Shown one piece after another: positions 41,011 through 50,906 of a stretch of DNA of 64,000 nucleotides. Within the stretch, counting starts at the first letter, position 1, and the number at the start of each line of letters is the position of its first letter. Source of the stretch: Sphingomonadaceae bacterium. Lineage in GTDB: Bacteria > Pseudomonadota > Alphaproteobacteria > Sphingomonadales > Sphingomonadaceae. The stretch spans positions 62,001-126,000 of the forward strand of contig CANFXW010000004.1 of the NCBI GenBank assembly GCA_947451145.1. Reading direction: 5' to 3'. Under the pieces are notes generated by a model. It was given only the letters and a program-made list of their open reading frames with translations, searched no databases and was not told where the DNA came from. The translations under genes were made by a program, and so were the position numbers.

Positions 41011-41603
41011 GCACTGTCCACGATCACCTCACCCGGCTCTACAACCAGGGCTATGACGGTTCACCTGCGCCCAAGCTGTTCGAGGACTGGAGCGCCGTGG
41101 TGGTCGAAGAGTTTCGCCCCGCCGCGGTGCTCATCGCCGTGACCGAGCGCGAGGAGCCGGGAATGCTCCTGCTCCACCGCCCCTCCAACATGCGCGCCCA
41201 TCCGGGGCAAATCGCCTTCCCCGGCGGCAAGACCGATCCCGGCGAAAGCCCCGAGGAAGCGGCGGTTCGTGAGGCTTGGGAAGAGCTAGGCATCCCACCC
41301 GAGCGCGTTCGGATCGTCGGCAAGGGCGATGTGTACCGCGCCCATTCGGGCTTCGAGATCACCCCGGTGCTCGCCACCATTCCCGCCGATCTGGAGATCA
41401 TCCCCAACCCCACCGAAGTCGCCCAGTGGTTTGAAGCCCCGGCTTCGCATATGCTGCATCCCGACAATCACCTCGAACGCTGGGTGGAATGGGAGGGCGG
41501 CATGCGTCCCTATTACGAGATACCTTGGGCCGAGCATCACACTTGGGGCGTGACGGCGGCGATCATCGTCAACCTGTCGAAACGGCTGAACTGGCATGGG
41601 TGA
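41007..41603 (+). CDS. Nudix hydrolase, CoA pyrophosphatase type
   Basis: This 198-residue hydrolase carries a complete Nudix box, GGKTDPGESPEEAAVREAWE followed by ELGI, preceded by the LLHRPSNMRAHPGQIAFPG segment diagnostic of the CoA diphosphatase (NudL-like) group. It would hydrolyse CoA or related nucleotide pyrophosphates. It overlaps DUF1285 by 4 bases and cca by 8. Confidence 0.9.
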   Translation: MSTVHDHLTRLYNQGYDGSPAPKLFEDWSAVVVEEFRPAAVLIAVTEREEPGMLLLHRPSNMRAHPGQIAFPGGKTDPGESPEEAAVREAWEELGIPPERVRIVGKGDVYRAHSGFEITPVLATIPADLEIIPNPTEVAQWFEAPASHMLHPDNHLERWVEWEGGMRPYYEIPWAEHHTWGVTAAIIVNLSKRLNWHG

Positions 41604-42762
41604 GTTCCTGCCCGCTGCAGATTGGACCAAGCGCGAAGACATCGCCGCGCTGGTTGCTGCGCTGGGTGCAGGCAACGCGCGCTATGTCGGCGGGGCGGTG
41701 CGCGATACCCTGCTGGGGATCGCGGTGAAAGACGTCGACATTGCCACACCATTACTGCCGCAAGAGGTGATCCAGCGGCTGAATGACGCGGGCATCCGCA
41801 ATGTGCCCACCGGCATCGAGCATGGCACGGTTACCGCCGTGATCCCCTTCGGCCCGGTCGAGATCACCACCCTGCGCCACGATGTCAGCACCGATGGCCG
41901 CCGCGCGACGGTGGCTTTCGCACAGGATTGGCAGGAGGACGCCGCGCGGCGTGATTTCACGATCAATGCGCTTTATGCCGACCCTGCAACGTTGGAGATT
42001 GCCGACTATTTCGGCGGGTGGGATGATCTTCAAGTCCGCTGCGTGCGGTTCATCGGCGATGCGCGGGAGCGGATTCGTGAGGATCACCTGCGCATCCTGC
42101 GCTACTTCCGCTTTCAGGCCCGCTTCGGCTCGCTGCCCGCCGATGCCACGTCCGAGAACGCCTGCGCCGAGCTGGCGGCCACGCTGAAGGGCCTGTCGCG
42201 CGAGCGGATCGGGATGGAGATGATGAACCTCCTTGTCCTGCCCGACCCCGCGCCGACCGTTTCCCGCATGGCCGAACTTGGCGTGCTGGCGATTGTCCTG
42301 CCCGAGGCCGATTGCGCCGGGCTCACCGCGCTGGTGGCGGAAGAGGCGCGTCAGCAGGCTGAGCCCGATGCCCTGCGCCGCCTCGCTGCACTGCTGCCCG
42401 CCGACGCCGACCTCGCCTCGTTGGTCGCGGCGCGGTTCCGGCTGTCCACCGCCCAGAAGAAGCGCCTGATGAGCGCGGCTCGGCGCGATGCCAGCCAGAG
42501 CGACGCCCGCGCCCTCGCCTACCGCCTCGGCCTCACCCAGGCGCTCGACCGGCTGCTGCTCACCGGCCAGAGCACCGCGCCGATCATCGGCTGGGAGATC
42601 CCAGCCTTCCCGCTGAAGGGCGGCCAGATCGTCGCGCGCGGGGTGTCTGTCGGCCCGGAAGTAGCGCGAATCCTGTTCGCCGTTGAGGACCGCTGGGTGG
42701 CGGAGGGCTTTCCTGACGACCAGCGGGTGCAGCAATTACTCAATGCAGTATTAACGTATTGA
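41596..42762 (+). CDS. cca: tRNA nucleotidyltransferase (CCA-adding) family protein
   Basis: This 388-residue class II nucleotidyltransferase has YVGGAVRDTLLGIAVKDVDI, followed by RRDFTINALYAD and RIREDHLRILRYFRF. It adds or repairs the CCA end of tRNAs; poly(A) polymerase activity is the alternative within the family. Length and motifs suit alphaproteobacterial CCA enzymes. It is the last gene of the plus-strand run. Confidence 0.92.
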   Translation: MGEFLPAADWTKREDIAALVAALGAGNARYVGGAVRDTLLGIAVKDVDIATPLLPQEVIQRLNDAGIRNVPTGIEHGTVTAVIPFGPVEITTLRHDVSTDGRRATVAFAQDWQEDAARRDFTINALYADPATLEIADYFGGWDDLQVRCVRFIGDARERIREDHLRILRYFRFQARFGSLPADATSENACAELAATLKGLSRERIGMEMMNLLVLPDPAPTVSRMAELGVLAIVLPEADCAGLTALVAEEARQQAEPDALRRLAALLPADADLASLVAARFRLSTAQKKRLMSAARRDASQSDARALAYRLGLTQALDRLLLTGQSTAPIIGWEIPAFPLKGGQIVARGVSVGPEVARILFAVEDRWVAEGFPDDQRVQQLLNAVLTY

Positions 42763-42766
42763 TATT

Positions 42767-43345
42767 TTAATTAAAGCCATCTGGATATTCTCGCGTAAGG
42801 AGCTTGGCTAAAGCATCAGTATCTACTTCGCTAGGCGTATTGTACTCATCGAGTCGCGCAAAAGCTGGGCCACCTCCACCAACAGAATAGGTGGTCACGG
42901 AAAAGCCAGTTCGTTGGCCCGTGAAATCAACCATCAACCTTGGCCCTGTCCTCAAAATGTTTAATGGCACGATGTAGAAGGAAACCTGACGCCAATACCG
43001 AGTTCCAAATGTATTGGGATTTCTATCCTCTACCTTATCCTGAACTACAATGCGGCGAAGTGGAATGCGAAGCCCCTTCACTTCAAGGTAAACTGACCTG
43101 AGCGGCAATTCTGTAGAAATAGCACTAGAAGCTTGAATTCTGATGACCCCATTCTTGCCAAGCGCTTCATATTCTTCGCTAGTGTTAGGGTAGCAAAGGT
43201 CAGAATTTGCCATTCGGATTGCTTGAGTGCCAATCTTTTCAAGCGCCGACTCAACCGACTTACGCTCTTCGGCAACAACCGGTTGGAACCACGTGGCGCA
43301 CACCATAATTGCAGCGATACGAACTAGGGTCAGAATTCTCATCAC
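42767..43345 (-). CDS. Low-GC hypothetical secreted protein
   Basis: I do not recognise this 192-residue protein. It begins with a clear signal peptide (ILTLVRIAAIMVCATWFQPVVA, cleaved before EERKS), followed by SDLCYPNTSEEYEALGKNG and a beta-rich body with FYIVPLNILRTGP and TTYSVGGGGPAFARLDEYN. It has only one Cys in the mature part. Codon use and base content are clearly AT-richer than the genes on both sides, as is the flanking DNA (about 42.76-43.48 kb), which suggests recent transfer. It stands alone between cca and parC. A periplasmic location is likely; the function is unknown. Confidence 0.75.
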   Translation of the reverse strand: MMRILTLVRIAAIMVCATWFQPVVAEERKSVESALEKIGTQAIRMANSDLCYPNTSEEYEALGKNGVIRIQASSAISTELPLRSVYLEVKGLRIPLRRIVVQDKVEDRNPNTFGTRYWRQVSFYIVPLNILRTGPRLMVDFTGQRTGFSVTTYSVGGGGPAFARLDEYNTPSEVDTDALAKLLTREYPDGFN

Positions 43346-43477
43346 ATTCCCTCAACCGCAATTTGAAAATCCAAGCTCATGAATTTGACGATGCTATCCG
43401 CATCCTCAACAATGTACAGTGGTCACACACCGTCTTGGATCGGACGAGTTGAAATCTATAGAGCTATAGAACCACAC

Positions 43478-45763
43478 CTAAAACCTATTATCCCTAGGAA
43501 ATCCCTGCGGCGGCAACCTACCCGCCGCCCCGCGCGCCACCTTCCACAGCCGCATGTCGCTCTCGGTCCGCACGCGGCCTGAATCGCCGCCCATCTTCCA
43601 GCTGAGGCCCTCTTCCAGCTTCAGCGTGATCGCATCGGCCAGCCCACCGTCGCGGTACCGTTGCAGGGTTACGCCCTGGCCCTTGGCCATCACGGGAAGT
43701 TCCTCAAGGCTGAAGATCACCAGCTTGCGATTGTCACCCACCACCGCGATGTGATCGTGTTCGGCCGGGATTTCGCGGACCACGGCGAGCTTCACGCCGG
43801 GCTTGGTGTTCATCACGCCGCGACCTTTTCGGGTTTCGGCCAGCAGTTCGTCCGCCTCCGCCGCAAAGCCCCGCCCGGCGTTGCTTGCCAGCAGCAGCTG
43901 CGCCTTGGGCTTGTAGACGATCAGCGAGACGATCTGCGCCTCGGCCTCGATATCGATGATCGTGCGGATCGGTTCGCCAAAGCCGCGCGCGGAGGGCAGC
44001 TTGTCGGCCCCCAGCGTGTAGAACCGGCCATTGTCACAGGCGATCAGCAGCTTGTCGGTGGTCTGGCAATGGAGGGCAAAGGCCGGGCCATCGCCTTCCT
44101 TGAACTTGAATTCCTTGTCGAGCGCCTCATGCCCCGAAGCGCCCCTGATCCAGCCCTTTGTCGAAAGGATCACCGTCACCGGTGCCTTCTCGATCATCGC
44201 GTCCATCGAGAATTCCACCGTCGGCGCGGCTTCGGCAATCGTTGTGCGGCGGCGGCCGAGCAGGGTATCCTCGGCATAGTCCTTGCGCAGGTTTGCCAGA
44301 TCGCGCTTCAGCCGGGTGCGCTGGCGGGCCGGGCTTTCGAGCAGCTTTTCCAGCTCGTCCTTCTCGGCCAACAGCGTATCGTGCTCGCGCCGCAGCTCCA
44401 TTTCCTCAAGCTTGCGCAAGGAACGGAGCCGCATATTGAGGATCGCTTCGGCCTGCCGGTCGGTCAGCTGGAATTCGGCCATCAGCACCGGCTTGGGCTC
44501 GTCCTCGGCGCGGATGATGGCGATCACCCGGTCAAGGTTGAGGAAGGCGATGATATAGCCTTCGAGCAGTTCCAGCCGGTCAGCGATCTTCTGCAGCCGG
44601 TGCTCGCTGCGGCGGATCAGGATGTTGATCTGGCTCTTGATCCATTCCTGCAGCATCAGCCGCAGGCTGAGCACGCCGGGGGTGCGGCTGTCATCGAGCA
44701 CGTTGAGGTTGAGCGAAAATCGGCTCTCGACATCGCTCAGTTTATAGAGCGAGGCCTTGAGCATTTCCGGATCGACGTTGCGGTTCTTGGGCACGAAAAC
44801 GAGGCGGATCTTCTCGTCGCTCTCGTCGCGGATGTCCTCCAGGATCGGCAGCTTCTTGTCGGCGATCAGCGCGGCGACCTGTTCGATCAGCTTGCCCTTG
44901 GGCACCATGTAGGGGATTTCGCTGAGCACCAGCTGCCACTGGCCATTGCCCAGCCGCTCGATCCCGGCCTCGCGGTCGGCCTCGTCCTTGGCCTCCGCCG
45001 CATGGAACCGCCCGCGCACGCGGAAGGCACCCTTGCCGGTTTCATAGGCGTGGCTGATAGCCTCGGCACTATCAACGATCACGCCGCCGGTGGGCAGGTC
45101 AGGGCCCTTGAAAATCTCCATGATTGCCGAGTGCTCGGCATGGGGATTGTCGATCAGCAGCAGGGTGGAATCGATGATCTCGTGAACGTTATGGCTGGGG
45201 ATGCTTGTTGCCATGCCCACGGCAATGCCGGTCGCGCCATTGGCGAGCAGATTGGGAAACAGCCCGGGGAAAATCTCCGGCTCCTCGTCCTCGCCATTAT
45301 AGGTGGGGACGTAAGTGACCGTGCCTTCGTCCAGCCCGGCCATCAGCTGGATCGCCGTCTTGGTCAGCCGCGCTTCGGTGTAACGATAGGCGGCGGCGTT
45401 ATCGCCATCGATATTGCCAAAGTTCCCCTGCCCTTCGACCAGCGGATAACGTAAGGAGAAATCCTGCGCGAGGCGCACCATGGCATCGTAAACCGACTGG
45501 TCGCCATGCGGGTGATACTTGCCGATCACATCGCCGACGACGCGCGCCGACTTCTTGAAGGCATCGTTCGGGTTCAGCTTCAACTGCCGCATCGCCCAGA
45601 GCAGGCGGCGGTGGACCGGCTTCAACCCATCGCGCAGATCAGGCAGCGAGCGCGCGGTAATCGTCGACAGCGCATAGACGAGGTAACGCTCGGAAAGCGC
45701 GGAATCGAACGGGGCATCGACGATAGCGTCAAACGGATCGGGTTCGGTGGTTTCAACTGTCAT
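43478..45763 (-). CDS. parC: DNA topoisomerase IV subunit A
   Basis: This decatenates daughter chromosomes together with ParE. The 761-residue protein has [39 protein letters not shown] and [13 protein letters not shown] with the catalytic Tyr128, followed by the coiled tower region and a C-terminal beta-pinwheel ([15 protein letters not shown]). At the quinolone positions equal to E. coli Ser80 and Glu84 it has Gln89 and Asp93, probably lineage-typical. The gene stands alone and has a 500-bp upstream region filled by a repeat. Confidence 0.95.
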   Translation of the reverse strand: MTVETTEPDPFDAIVDAPFDSALSERYLVYALSTITARSLPDLRDGLKPVHRRLLWAMRQLKLNPNDAFKKSARVVGDVIGKYHPHGDQSVYDAMVRLAQDFSLRYPLVEGQGNFGNIDGDNAAAYRYTEARLTKTAIQLMAGLDEGTVTYVPTYNGEDEEPEIFPGLFPNLLANGATGIAVGMATSIPSHNVHEIIDSTLLLIDNPHAEHSAIMEIFKGPDLPTGGVIVDSAEAISHAYETGKGAFRVRGRFHAAEAKDEADREAGIERLGNGQWQLVLSEIPYMVPKGKLIEQVAALIADKKLPILEDIRDESDEKIRLVFVPKNRNVDPEMLKASLYKLSDVESRFSLNLNVLDDSRTPGVLSLRLMLQEWIKSQINILIRRSEHRLQKIADRLELLEGYIIAFLNLDRVIAIIRAEDEPKPVLMAEFQLTDRQAEAILNMRLRSLRKLEEMELRREHDTLLAEKDELEKLLESPARQRTRLKRDLANLRKDYAEDTLLGRRRTTIAEAAPTVEFSMDAMIEKAPVTVILSTKGWIRGASGHEALDKEFKFKEGDGPAFALHCQTTDKLLIACDNGRFYTLGADKLPSARGFGEPIRTIIDIEAEAQIVSLIVYKPKAQLLLASNAGRGFAAEADELLAETRKGRGVMNTKPGVKLAVVREIPAEHDHIAVVGDNRKLVIFSLEELPVMAKGQGVTLQRYRDGGLADAITLKLEEGLSWKMGGDSGRVRTESDMRLWKVARGAAGRLPPQGFPRDNRF

Positions 45764-45831
45764 TGCGGGAATGCACTAGCGAAGGAAGGGACGGGTTGCC
45801 ATGCGGGGGGACGGGCTTTGCACAACCTATT

Positions 45832-46006
45832 CCTCCCTGCAGGGGGAGCCGAAGGCGTGGCCCTTGGGCCACAGCGGGACCGCGACGCGCAGCGGCGGGG
45901 TGGAGGGGCACAGGCAAGTGATCCCGCCCCCTCTGGCCAGCAATGTCAGGATCACCCGCACGTACCCCTCCACCACTTCGTGGTCCCCCTCCCCGTTTCG
46001 GGGAGG
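45832..46006. repeat. Long palindromic intergenic repeat, copy 1
   Basis: This repeat fills much of the 506 bp between parC and the ferredoxin gene. Outer arms CCTCCC/GGGAGG, inner GGTGGAGGGG and CCCCTCCACC, and GTGATCC/GGATCAC pair across it. The core (about 45941-45966), read in reverse complement, matches the core of the palindrome at 63685-63825. The rest of the gap (46007-46269) holds AT-rich DNA with no gene that I can support. Confidence 0.65.
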
Positions 46007-46269
46007 AACCGGGACCGCAAATCGAGGTTGACACAGTTGACACCTTGTCAACCTCAAGTCCAACCAAGGATATCGATTTTTTGCAGATGCTTAGAGGCAG
46101 TTTTCGCCACTCAAAACGGATTTGAAAATACGGAGAAACTTGTAGAAATTCGACAAATTGGCGCACGAAGTGGGCGGCATGAAGCAAGCGCGAGGAGGGG
46201 TTGGCGGGCATGCCGGGCAGTTTAGCAAAACGCGGGGATGTAGGAAAATGGATCTGCCTTCGCTCTAAC

Positions 46270-46602
46270 CTACCGCCGCTGCATATCCCTACTCTCCCCC
46301 GGAATCCGCACCTCGATCCCGTCGAGTGCCTCGCTCAGCACGATCTGACACGAGAGCCTGCTGGTCCGCGCCACCCCGGCGGCCAGGTCCAGCATGTCTT
46401 CCTCATCATCGCTCGCGGCTTCCAGCTTGGCGAACCAGTCGGGCGCGACGACGACGTGGCAGGTGGAGCAGGCCATTTGGCCCTCGCAGGTTCCTTCGAG
46501 CGGCATGCCTGCCGCCTGCCCGACTTCGAGCAGCCGTGCGCCGGGCTTGGCCTCAGCCTCTACCCGCTCGCCGCGTTCGGTAATGAAGGTGACCTTGACC
46601 AC
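46270..46602 (-). CDS. 2Fe-2S ferredoxin, adrenodoxin/Isc type
   Basis: This 110-residue ferredoxin has the cluster motif CEGQMACSTCH with a further Cys at SRLSCQIV, as in the Isc and P450-partner ferredoxins (FVxGExGxSDxxGxxE-like acidic surface: SDDEEDMLDLA). The start is GTG 46602, with GGGAG 9 bases before it. It follows the cysteine desulfurase gene by 19 bp, so the two form a small iron-sulfur operon. Confidence 0.92.
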   Translation of the reverse strand: MVKVTFITERGERVEAEAKPGARLLEVGQAAGMPLEGTCEGQMACSTCHVVVAPDWFAKLEAASDDEEDMLDLAAGVARTSRLSCQIVLSEALDGIEVRIPGESRDMQRR

Positions 46603-46621
46603 GTGCTACGCTCCCTGAACC

Positions 46622-47752
46622 TTACGCACCTTGGGCCAATGCCGCAGCCTCGATAGCGCGGCAGGCCTGTTCGACATCTTCTCTAGTCGTGTAGCGTCCG
46701 AAACCCAAGCGGATCGAAGCGCGCGCCTGAACCGGCTCCAGCCCGATGGCGGTGAGCACCCGGCTGGGCGCGCCGGTGCCGCTGCCGCAGGCGGAGCCCG
46801 CCGAGAAGGCAACCTCGCGGCAATCGCTCATCAGGCGGGGGAAATTGAGCCCTTCGAGGCGCAGGCTGAGATTGCCCGGCCAGCGCGCAGTCTCGCTGCC
46901 GTTGAGCGTCCAGCGGCTTAGGATCGAGCGGGCAAGGCTGGCGAGGCCGTAGAGGTGCTGGAAATCGGCGTCCATCCGCGCCTTGGCCAGCGCCGCCGCC
47001 GCGCCGAAACCGGCGCAGAGCGCAGGCGAAAGCGTTCCGGAGCGCAGGCCGCTCTCCTGCCCGCCGCCGTGGATCAGTGGCAGAACCTTCACCCCGTCAC
47101 GCACCCACAGCGCGCCGATACCTTTGGGGCCGTAGAGCTTGTGCGCGGTAATCGCGATCAGGTCTGCGCCCTCGGGCGGGGCCAGCTTGCCCGCGCCCTG
47201 CACCGCATCGCAGAGGAACAGCGCGCCCATTTCGTGCGCGCGCTCCGCCAGCCGAGCGACGGGCTGGATGGTGCCGATCTCGTTGTTGACCTGCATCACG
47301 GCGACTAGGCCGGTACCCTCGTTAATGCTGACTTCGGGATCGACGAGCCCCTCAGCGCTGACGGGCAATTCCTGACACATCGCGCCACTGGCGATCGCGG
47401 AGTTGACCACGGCGCTATGCTCCAGCGCGGAAAAGGCGATGCCCGGATGCGTTTCTGCACGCGGCACGGCGCGGATCGCTTGGTTGATCGCCTCGGTCGC
47501 GCCGCTGGTGAAAATCACGCGGCCACCCTTGGGCAGCAGGCTGGCGACTTGCTCACGCGCCACCTCAACCGCCGCCGCCGCAGCCCGGCCCGCCTTGTGC
47601 ATCGAGTGCGGGTTGGCGAAGCCCATGCTTTCCGGGCCAGACAACCAATGCAGCATCGCCTCGCGCGCTTCTGGAGCGAGCGGTGTGGTTGCCTGATGGT
47701 CTAGGTAGATCAAATCTGATGGCCTCGCGTGTAATCGTTGCTTTTTGGGCAT
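46622..47752 (-). CDS. Cysteine desulfurase (NifS/IscS family)
   Basis: This PLP enzyme takes sulfur from cysteine for cluster and thio-cofactor synthesis. The 376-residue protein shows IYLDHQATTPLAPEAREAML, the PLP lysine in ITAHKLYGPKGIG, and the catalytic loop FSAGSACGSGTGAPSRVL with the active Cys. It is followed by a ferredoxin gene. Other suf or isc genes are not in the window. Confidence 0.92.
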   Translation of the reverse strand: MPKKQRLHARPSDLIYLDHQATTPLAPEAREAMLHWLSGPESMGFANPHSMHKAGRAAAAAVEVAREQVASLLPKGGRVIFTSGATEAINQAIRAVPRAETHPGIAFSALEHSAVVNSAIASGAMCQELPVSAEGLVDPEVSINEGTGLVAVMQVNNEIGTIQPVARLAERAHEMGALFLCDAVQGAGKLAPPEGADLIAITAHKLYGPKGIGALWVRDGVKVLPLIHGGGQESGLRSGTLSPALCAGFGAAAALAKARMDADFQHLYGLASLARSILSRWTLNGSETARWPGNLSLRLEGLNFPRLMSDCREVAFSAGSACGSGTGAPSRVLTAIGLEPVQARASIRLGFGRYTTREDVEQACRAIEAAALAQGA

Positions 47753-47858
47753 TCGTTTCTATATAGCGCCCGCTTCCCTATCATAGTCCCTCTGGCAGTC
47801 TGGCGTGCTATTTTACGGCATGTCGCGCAGAGGGGCCAGCAGCACAGGTACCGCGCCA

Positions 47859-48515
47859 ATGCCCGCAGTCATCTTCCCCGGCCCAGAAGGCCGTCTCGAA
47901 GGCCGCTTCCAGCCAGCCTCTCGCCCGCGCGCACCGGTTGCGATGATCCTCCACCCGCACCCGCAGGCCGGCGGCACGATGAATGACCGCATCACGCAGG
48001 CGCTGTACAAGACCTTCGTCGCGCGCGGCTTTGCCGTGCTGCGCTTCAACTTCCGCGGCGTTGGCCGTTCGCAGGGCAGCTTCGACAACGGCATTGGCGA
48101 GCTTTCCGATGCGGCGGCAGCGCTCGACTGGGTGCAGTCGATCCATCCCGAGGCGAGCACCACCTGGATCGCGGGCTACAGCTTCGGCGCGCTGATCGGC
48201 ATGCAGTTGCTGATGCGCCGCCCGGAAATCCGCGGCTTCATCTCGATTGCTCCGCCGGCCAACATGTATGACTTCAGCTTCCTCGCCCCCTGCCCGGCTT
48301 CGGGCATCATGGTTCAGGGCGTGGCCGATACGGTGGTGACGCCGATCTCGGTGCAGAAGCTGGTCGACAAGCTGCGCACGCAGAAGCACATCACCATCCA
48401 CCACGACGAAATCCCGCGCGCCAACCATTTCTTCGAGAACGAAATGGATGACATGATGCGCTCGGTGGACAACTATCTGGACTTCCGCCTGTCGCCGGAT
48501 TGCCCGATCAGGTGA
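47859..48515 (+). CDS. Alpha/beta hydrolase (YghA/DUF-type dienelactone-hydrolase-like)
   Basis: This 218-residue protein reads AMILHPHPQAGGTMNDRIT, RFNFRGVGRSQGSFDNGIGE, the nucleophile elbow WIAGYSFGALIGM and PRANHFFENEMDD, giving a Ser-Asp-His triad. The substrate is unknown. The frame is open upstream to 47805, but the family starts at MPAVIFPGPEGRLEG, so ATG 47859 is chosen although its ribosome site is weak. It is divergent from the cysteine desulfurase. Confidence 0.85.
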   Translation: MPAVIFPGPEGRLEGRFQPASRPRAPVAMILHPHPQAGGTMNDRITQALYKTFVARGFAVLRFNFRGVGRSQGSFDNGIGELSDAAAALDWVQSIHPEASTTWIAGYSFGALIGMQLLMRRPEIRGFISIAPPANMYDFSFLAPCPASGIMVQGVADTVVTPISVQKLVDKLRTQKHITIHHDEIPRANHFFENEMDDMMRSVDNYLDFRLSPDCPIR

Positions 48516-48539
48516 GGTTCCGAGGGGTGCGTCAGCATC

Positions 48540-48616
48540 CTTCGACAGGCTCAGGATGAGCGGGCTCTGAAGTTGGGCCAAGCTAACAAATCCCGCTCAG
48601 GCTGAGCTTGTCGAAG
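48540..48616. repeat. Inverted pair of the CTTCGACAAGCTCAGG repeat
   Basis: CTTCGACAGGCTCAGGATGA begins the left arm (48540-48564), and its near reverse complement is at 48592-48616, with a 27-base spacer. The pair can form a stable hairpin after the hydrolase stop. Relatives occur at 50759-50850 and, as a single arm, in cobA. Confidence 0.8.
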
Positions 48617-48633
48617 CCCCCTGCGGGCAAACT

Positions 48634-48831
48634 CTACTTCGCCAAATCCACCGGCGCAGCGCCCTTGCTGTCTGGCAGGGTCCATATCCCCACGTTCACG
48701 GCCAGGATCACCGCGAGCAGCAACATCAGCAGCGCCTGCTTCTTCGCCCCGCCCCGGCGGAGCAGGTAAATCGCGCCGCCGATGAGCGCGAGGACGGACA
48801 GCGACATCAGCGAGAGAGCAAAATCAAGCAT
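48634..48831 (-). CDS. Small two-helix membrane protein
   Basis: This 65-residue protein has two hydrophobic segments (about residues 3-24 and 32-50) separated by the basic loop RRGGAKK, and a short polar tail. This pattern of alternating hydrophobic blocks and the GC content support a real gene. No family is recognised. It lies between a repeat and the DUF885 gene. Confidence 0.6.
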   Translation of the reverse strand: MLDFALSLMSLSVLALIGGAIYLLRRGGAKKQALLMLLLAVILAVNVGIWTLPDSKGAAPVDLAK

Positions 48832-48906
48832 GCTTCTCGCATAACCTCATAAGCCATTCGCAGAAAGGGGTTTGACTCAAGCGCCATCGCTTTCCAGCAT
48901 GGCCTC

Positions 48907-50715
48907 ATGACACCATGGTCGCCCACTCGCCGCCAAGCCATCGCCGGGATCTCCGCCGGGGCTGCCTCGCTCGCTCTGCCGGGAAGCGCCTTCGCCGCGC
49001 CCGATGCCAAGGACCTGCTCGACAGGATTGCATGGCAATTGCTTCAGGCGAGTCCCGAAAGTGCAACCTCGCTCGGGGTTGATACCGGCGCCCATGCCAG
49101 GCTGCGCGGCAGGCTGGAGGATCGCTCGCCCGCGGGCGTTGCCGCCAAGGCAGCGCTGCTCAGGAAAGCCCTGCGTGAGGTCAATGCCGTTCCCGAGGCC
49201 GGGCTTGATCCTGCAACCCAGACCAGCCTCGCTGTGGTCAAGAGCGCCTTCAAGACCGCGCTCGATGGCTATGCCCTGCCCTATGGCGATGTCGCTGTCG
49301 GTGGTTGGCGCAACACGCCCTATGTGGTGATCCAGAACGTCGGTGCCTATCTCGATACGCCGCGCTTTCTCGATGGCGACCATCCGGTGAAGAGCGCCGA
49401 AGATGCCGAGGCCTATCTTGCGCGCCTCGGCCAGATGCCCCGGCAGCTTGATGGCGAACTGGCACGCATGCGCAAGGCCACCGCGCAAGGCCTGATCCCG
49501 CCAGATTTCCTGCTCGACAAAGCCATTCGCCAGATGGAACTGACCATTGCCGATGCCGGTTCGGAAAAGAGCGGCATGGTGCAATCGCTGGTCGGCCGCA
49601 CCCAGACGATCCCCGGCGACTGGGGCAAGCGTGCCGGGGCGACTGTTTCCAAAACCATCGTCCCTGCCCTGCAGCGCCAGCTGGCCGAGCTGAAACGCCA
49701 GCGCGCCAAGGCGAGCTCCGAGGCCGGCATGTGGTCGCGCCCGCACGGCGACGAGTGGTACGCCTGGGGTCTGCGCGCCAGCACCACGACGCGGCGCACG
49801 CCCGCCGAGATCCACCAGATGGGCAAGGACCAGCTCGCCGAACTGCAAAGCCGGATGGAGCCGATCCTGCAGAAGCTGGGCTACACCAGTGGCACGGTCG
49901 GTGCGCGGATGAAGGCGCTCGGGCAGGACCCGCGCTTTGCGTTCCCCAATAATGACGAAGGGCGCGCCCAAGTCGTCAAGCTGATGGAAGACAAGATTGC
50001 CTACATCCGCACGCGCCTGCCCGATGCCTTCCGCACGCTGGTTCCGGGCAAGCTGGAAATCAGGCGGATGCCGGCCGCCGAAGAGCCCGGCGCGCCGAAT
50101 GCCTATGGCGGGGCAGGCTCGATCGACGGATCGATCCCGGGCAAGGTCTGGGTCAATCTGGGCGAGGTCAGCCGCCACAGTAAATTCTCGGTTCCCGATC
50201 TGGTGTTCCACGAAGGCATTCCGGGCCATGTCTGGCAGGGCGAATATGCCAACCGCCTGCCACTGATCCGCTCGATCCTCGCCTTCAACGCCTATTCCGA
50301 AGGCTGGGCGCTCTATGCCCAGCAGCTGGCTGACGAACTGGGCGCCTATGACGACGATCCAGTCGCCCGGCTGGGCTATCTGCAGGGCCTGTCTTTCCGT
50401 TGCTGCCGTCTGGTGGTCGATACCGGCATGCACGCCATGCGCTGGAGCCGCGCGCAGGCGCAGCAGTGGTTTGCCGATGCCAATGGCTCGGGCCTCGCCG
50501 AGCTCGCGCCGGAGATTGACCGCTATTGCTCATGGCCGGGGCAAGCCTGCGGCTACAAGATGGGCCACAGCGAGATCAACGCCCAACGCAAGCGCGCCCA
50601 AGCTGCCTTGGGTGCCAAGTACGATCTGCGCGATTTCGATCAGGCGGTTGTCGGCGGCGGCAACGTGCCGCTCGATGTGCTGGCGCTGAATGTCGGACGG
50701 TATATCGCGGGGTAG
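48907..50715 (+). CDS. DUF885 family protein, probable exported metallohydrolase
   Basis: This 602-residue protein starts with a twin-arginine-like signal (TRRQAIAGISAGAASLALPG, cleavage after AFA) and has the body of the DUF885 family, with LVFHEGIPGHVWQGEYA, a zinc-type HExxxGH motif, and YSEGWALYAQQLADELG. The family is distantly related to carboxypeptidases and oligopeptidases. A periplasmic or outer-membrane peptidase role is likely but unproven. It is monocistronic, ending near a repeat pair and a bidirectional terminator. Confidence 0.88.
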   Translation: MTPWSPTRRQAIAGISAGAASLALPGSAFAAPDAKDLLDRIAWQLLQASPESATSLGVDTGAHARLRGRLEDRSPAGVAAKAALLRKALREVNAVPEAGLDPATQTSLAVVKSAFKTALDGYALPYGDVAVGGWRNTPYVVIQNVGAYLDTPRFLDGDHPVKSAEDAEAYLARLGQMPRQLDGELARMRKATAQGLIPPDFLLDKAIRQMELTIADAGSEKSGMVQSLVGRTQTIPGDWGKRAGATVSKTIVPALQRQLAELKRQRAKASSEAGMWSRPHGDEWYAWGLRASTTTRRTPAEIHQMGKDQLAELQSRMEPILQKLGYTSGTVGARMKALGQDPRFAFPNNDEGRAQVVKLMEDKIAYIRTRLPDAFRTLVPGKLEIRRMPAAEEPGAPNAYGGAGSIDGSIPGKVWVNLGEVSRHSKFSVPDLVFHEGIPGHVWQGEYANRLPLIRSILAFNAYSEGWALYAQQLADELGAYDDDPVARLGYLQGLSFRCCRLVVDTGMHAMRWSRAQAQQWFADANGSGLAELAPEIDRYCSWPGQACGYKMGHSEINAQRKRAQAALGAKYDLRDFDQAVVGGGNVPLDVLALNVGRYIAG

Positions 50716-50758
50716 GGCAAGGATCGGGAAATGCGAATGACCTTGCCCCAAAACCGCC

Positions 50759-50850
50759 CATCCTGAGCTTGTCGAAGGACTGCTTTTTCTTTGGGCAGTT
50801 GTGCGTGGCGCACGAAGAACAAGGACAGTGCTTCGACAAGCTCAGCATGG
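50759..50850. repeat. Inverted pair of the CTTCGACAAGCTCAGG repeat
   Basis: CATCCTGAGCTTGTCGAAGG (50759-50780 arm) and CTTCGACAAGCTCAGCATGG (50828-50850 arm) face each other across a 47-base spacer, 43 bp after the DUF885 stop. They are the same repeat family as at 48540-48616 and 25194-25214. Confidence 0.75.
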
Positions 50851-50906
50851 ACGGGCCTGTTTCCAGCTCAGGTGGCCCGCACCAGCAGCCAAAATCGTCC
50901 AGCATC

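Noticed and set aside
43661..45454. A 597-codon open frame on the plus strand opposite parC
   Set aside because: The minus strand encodes ParC with all motifs; the opposite frame is low-complexity shadow coding.
48877..50433. A 518-codon open frame on the minus strand opposite the DUF885 gene
   Set aside because: The plus strand carries a signal peptide and the HEGIPGH motif; the opposite frame has no domain.
48540..50850. A CRISPR array from recurrent CTTCGACAAGCTCAGG units
   Set aside because: The units come as isolated inverted pairs at gene ends, without regular spacing, unique spacers or cas genes.
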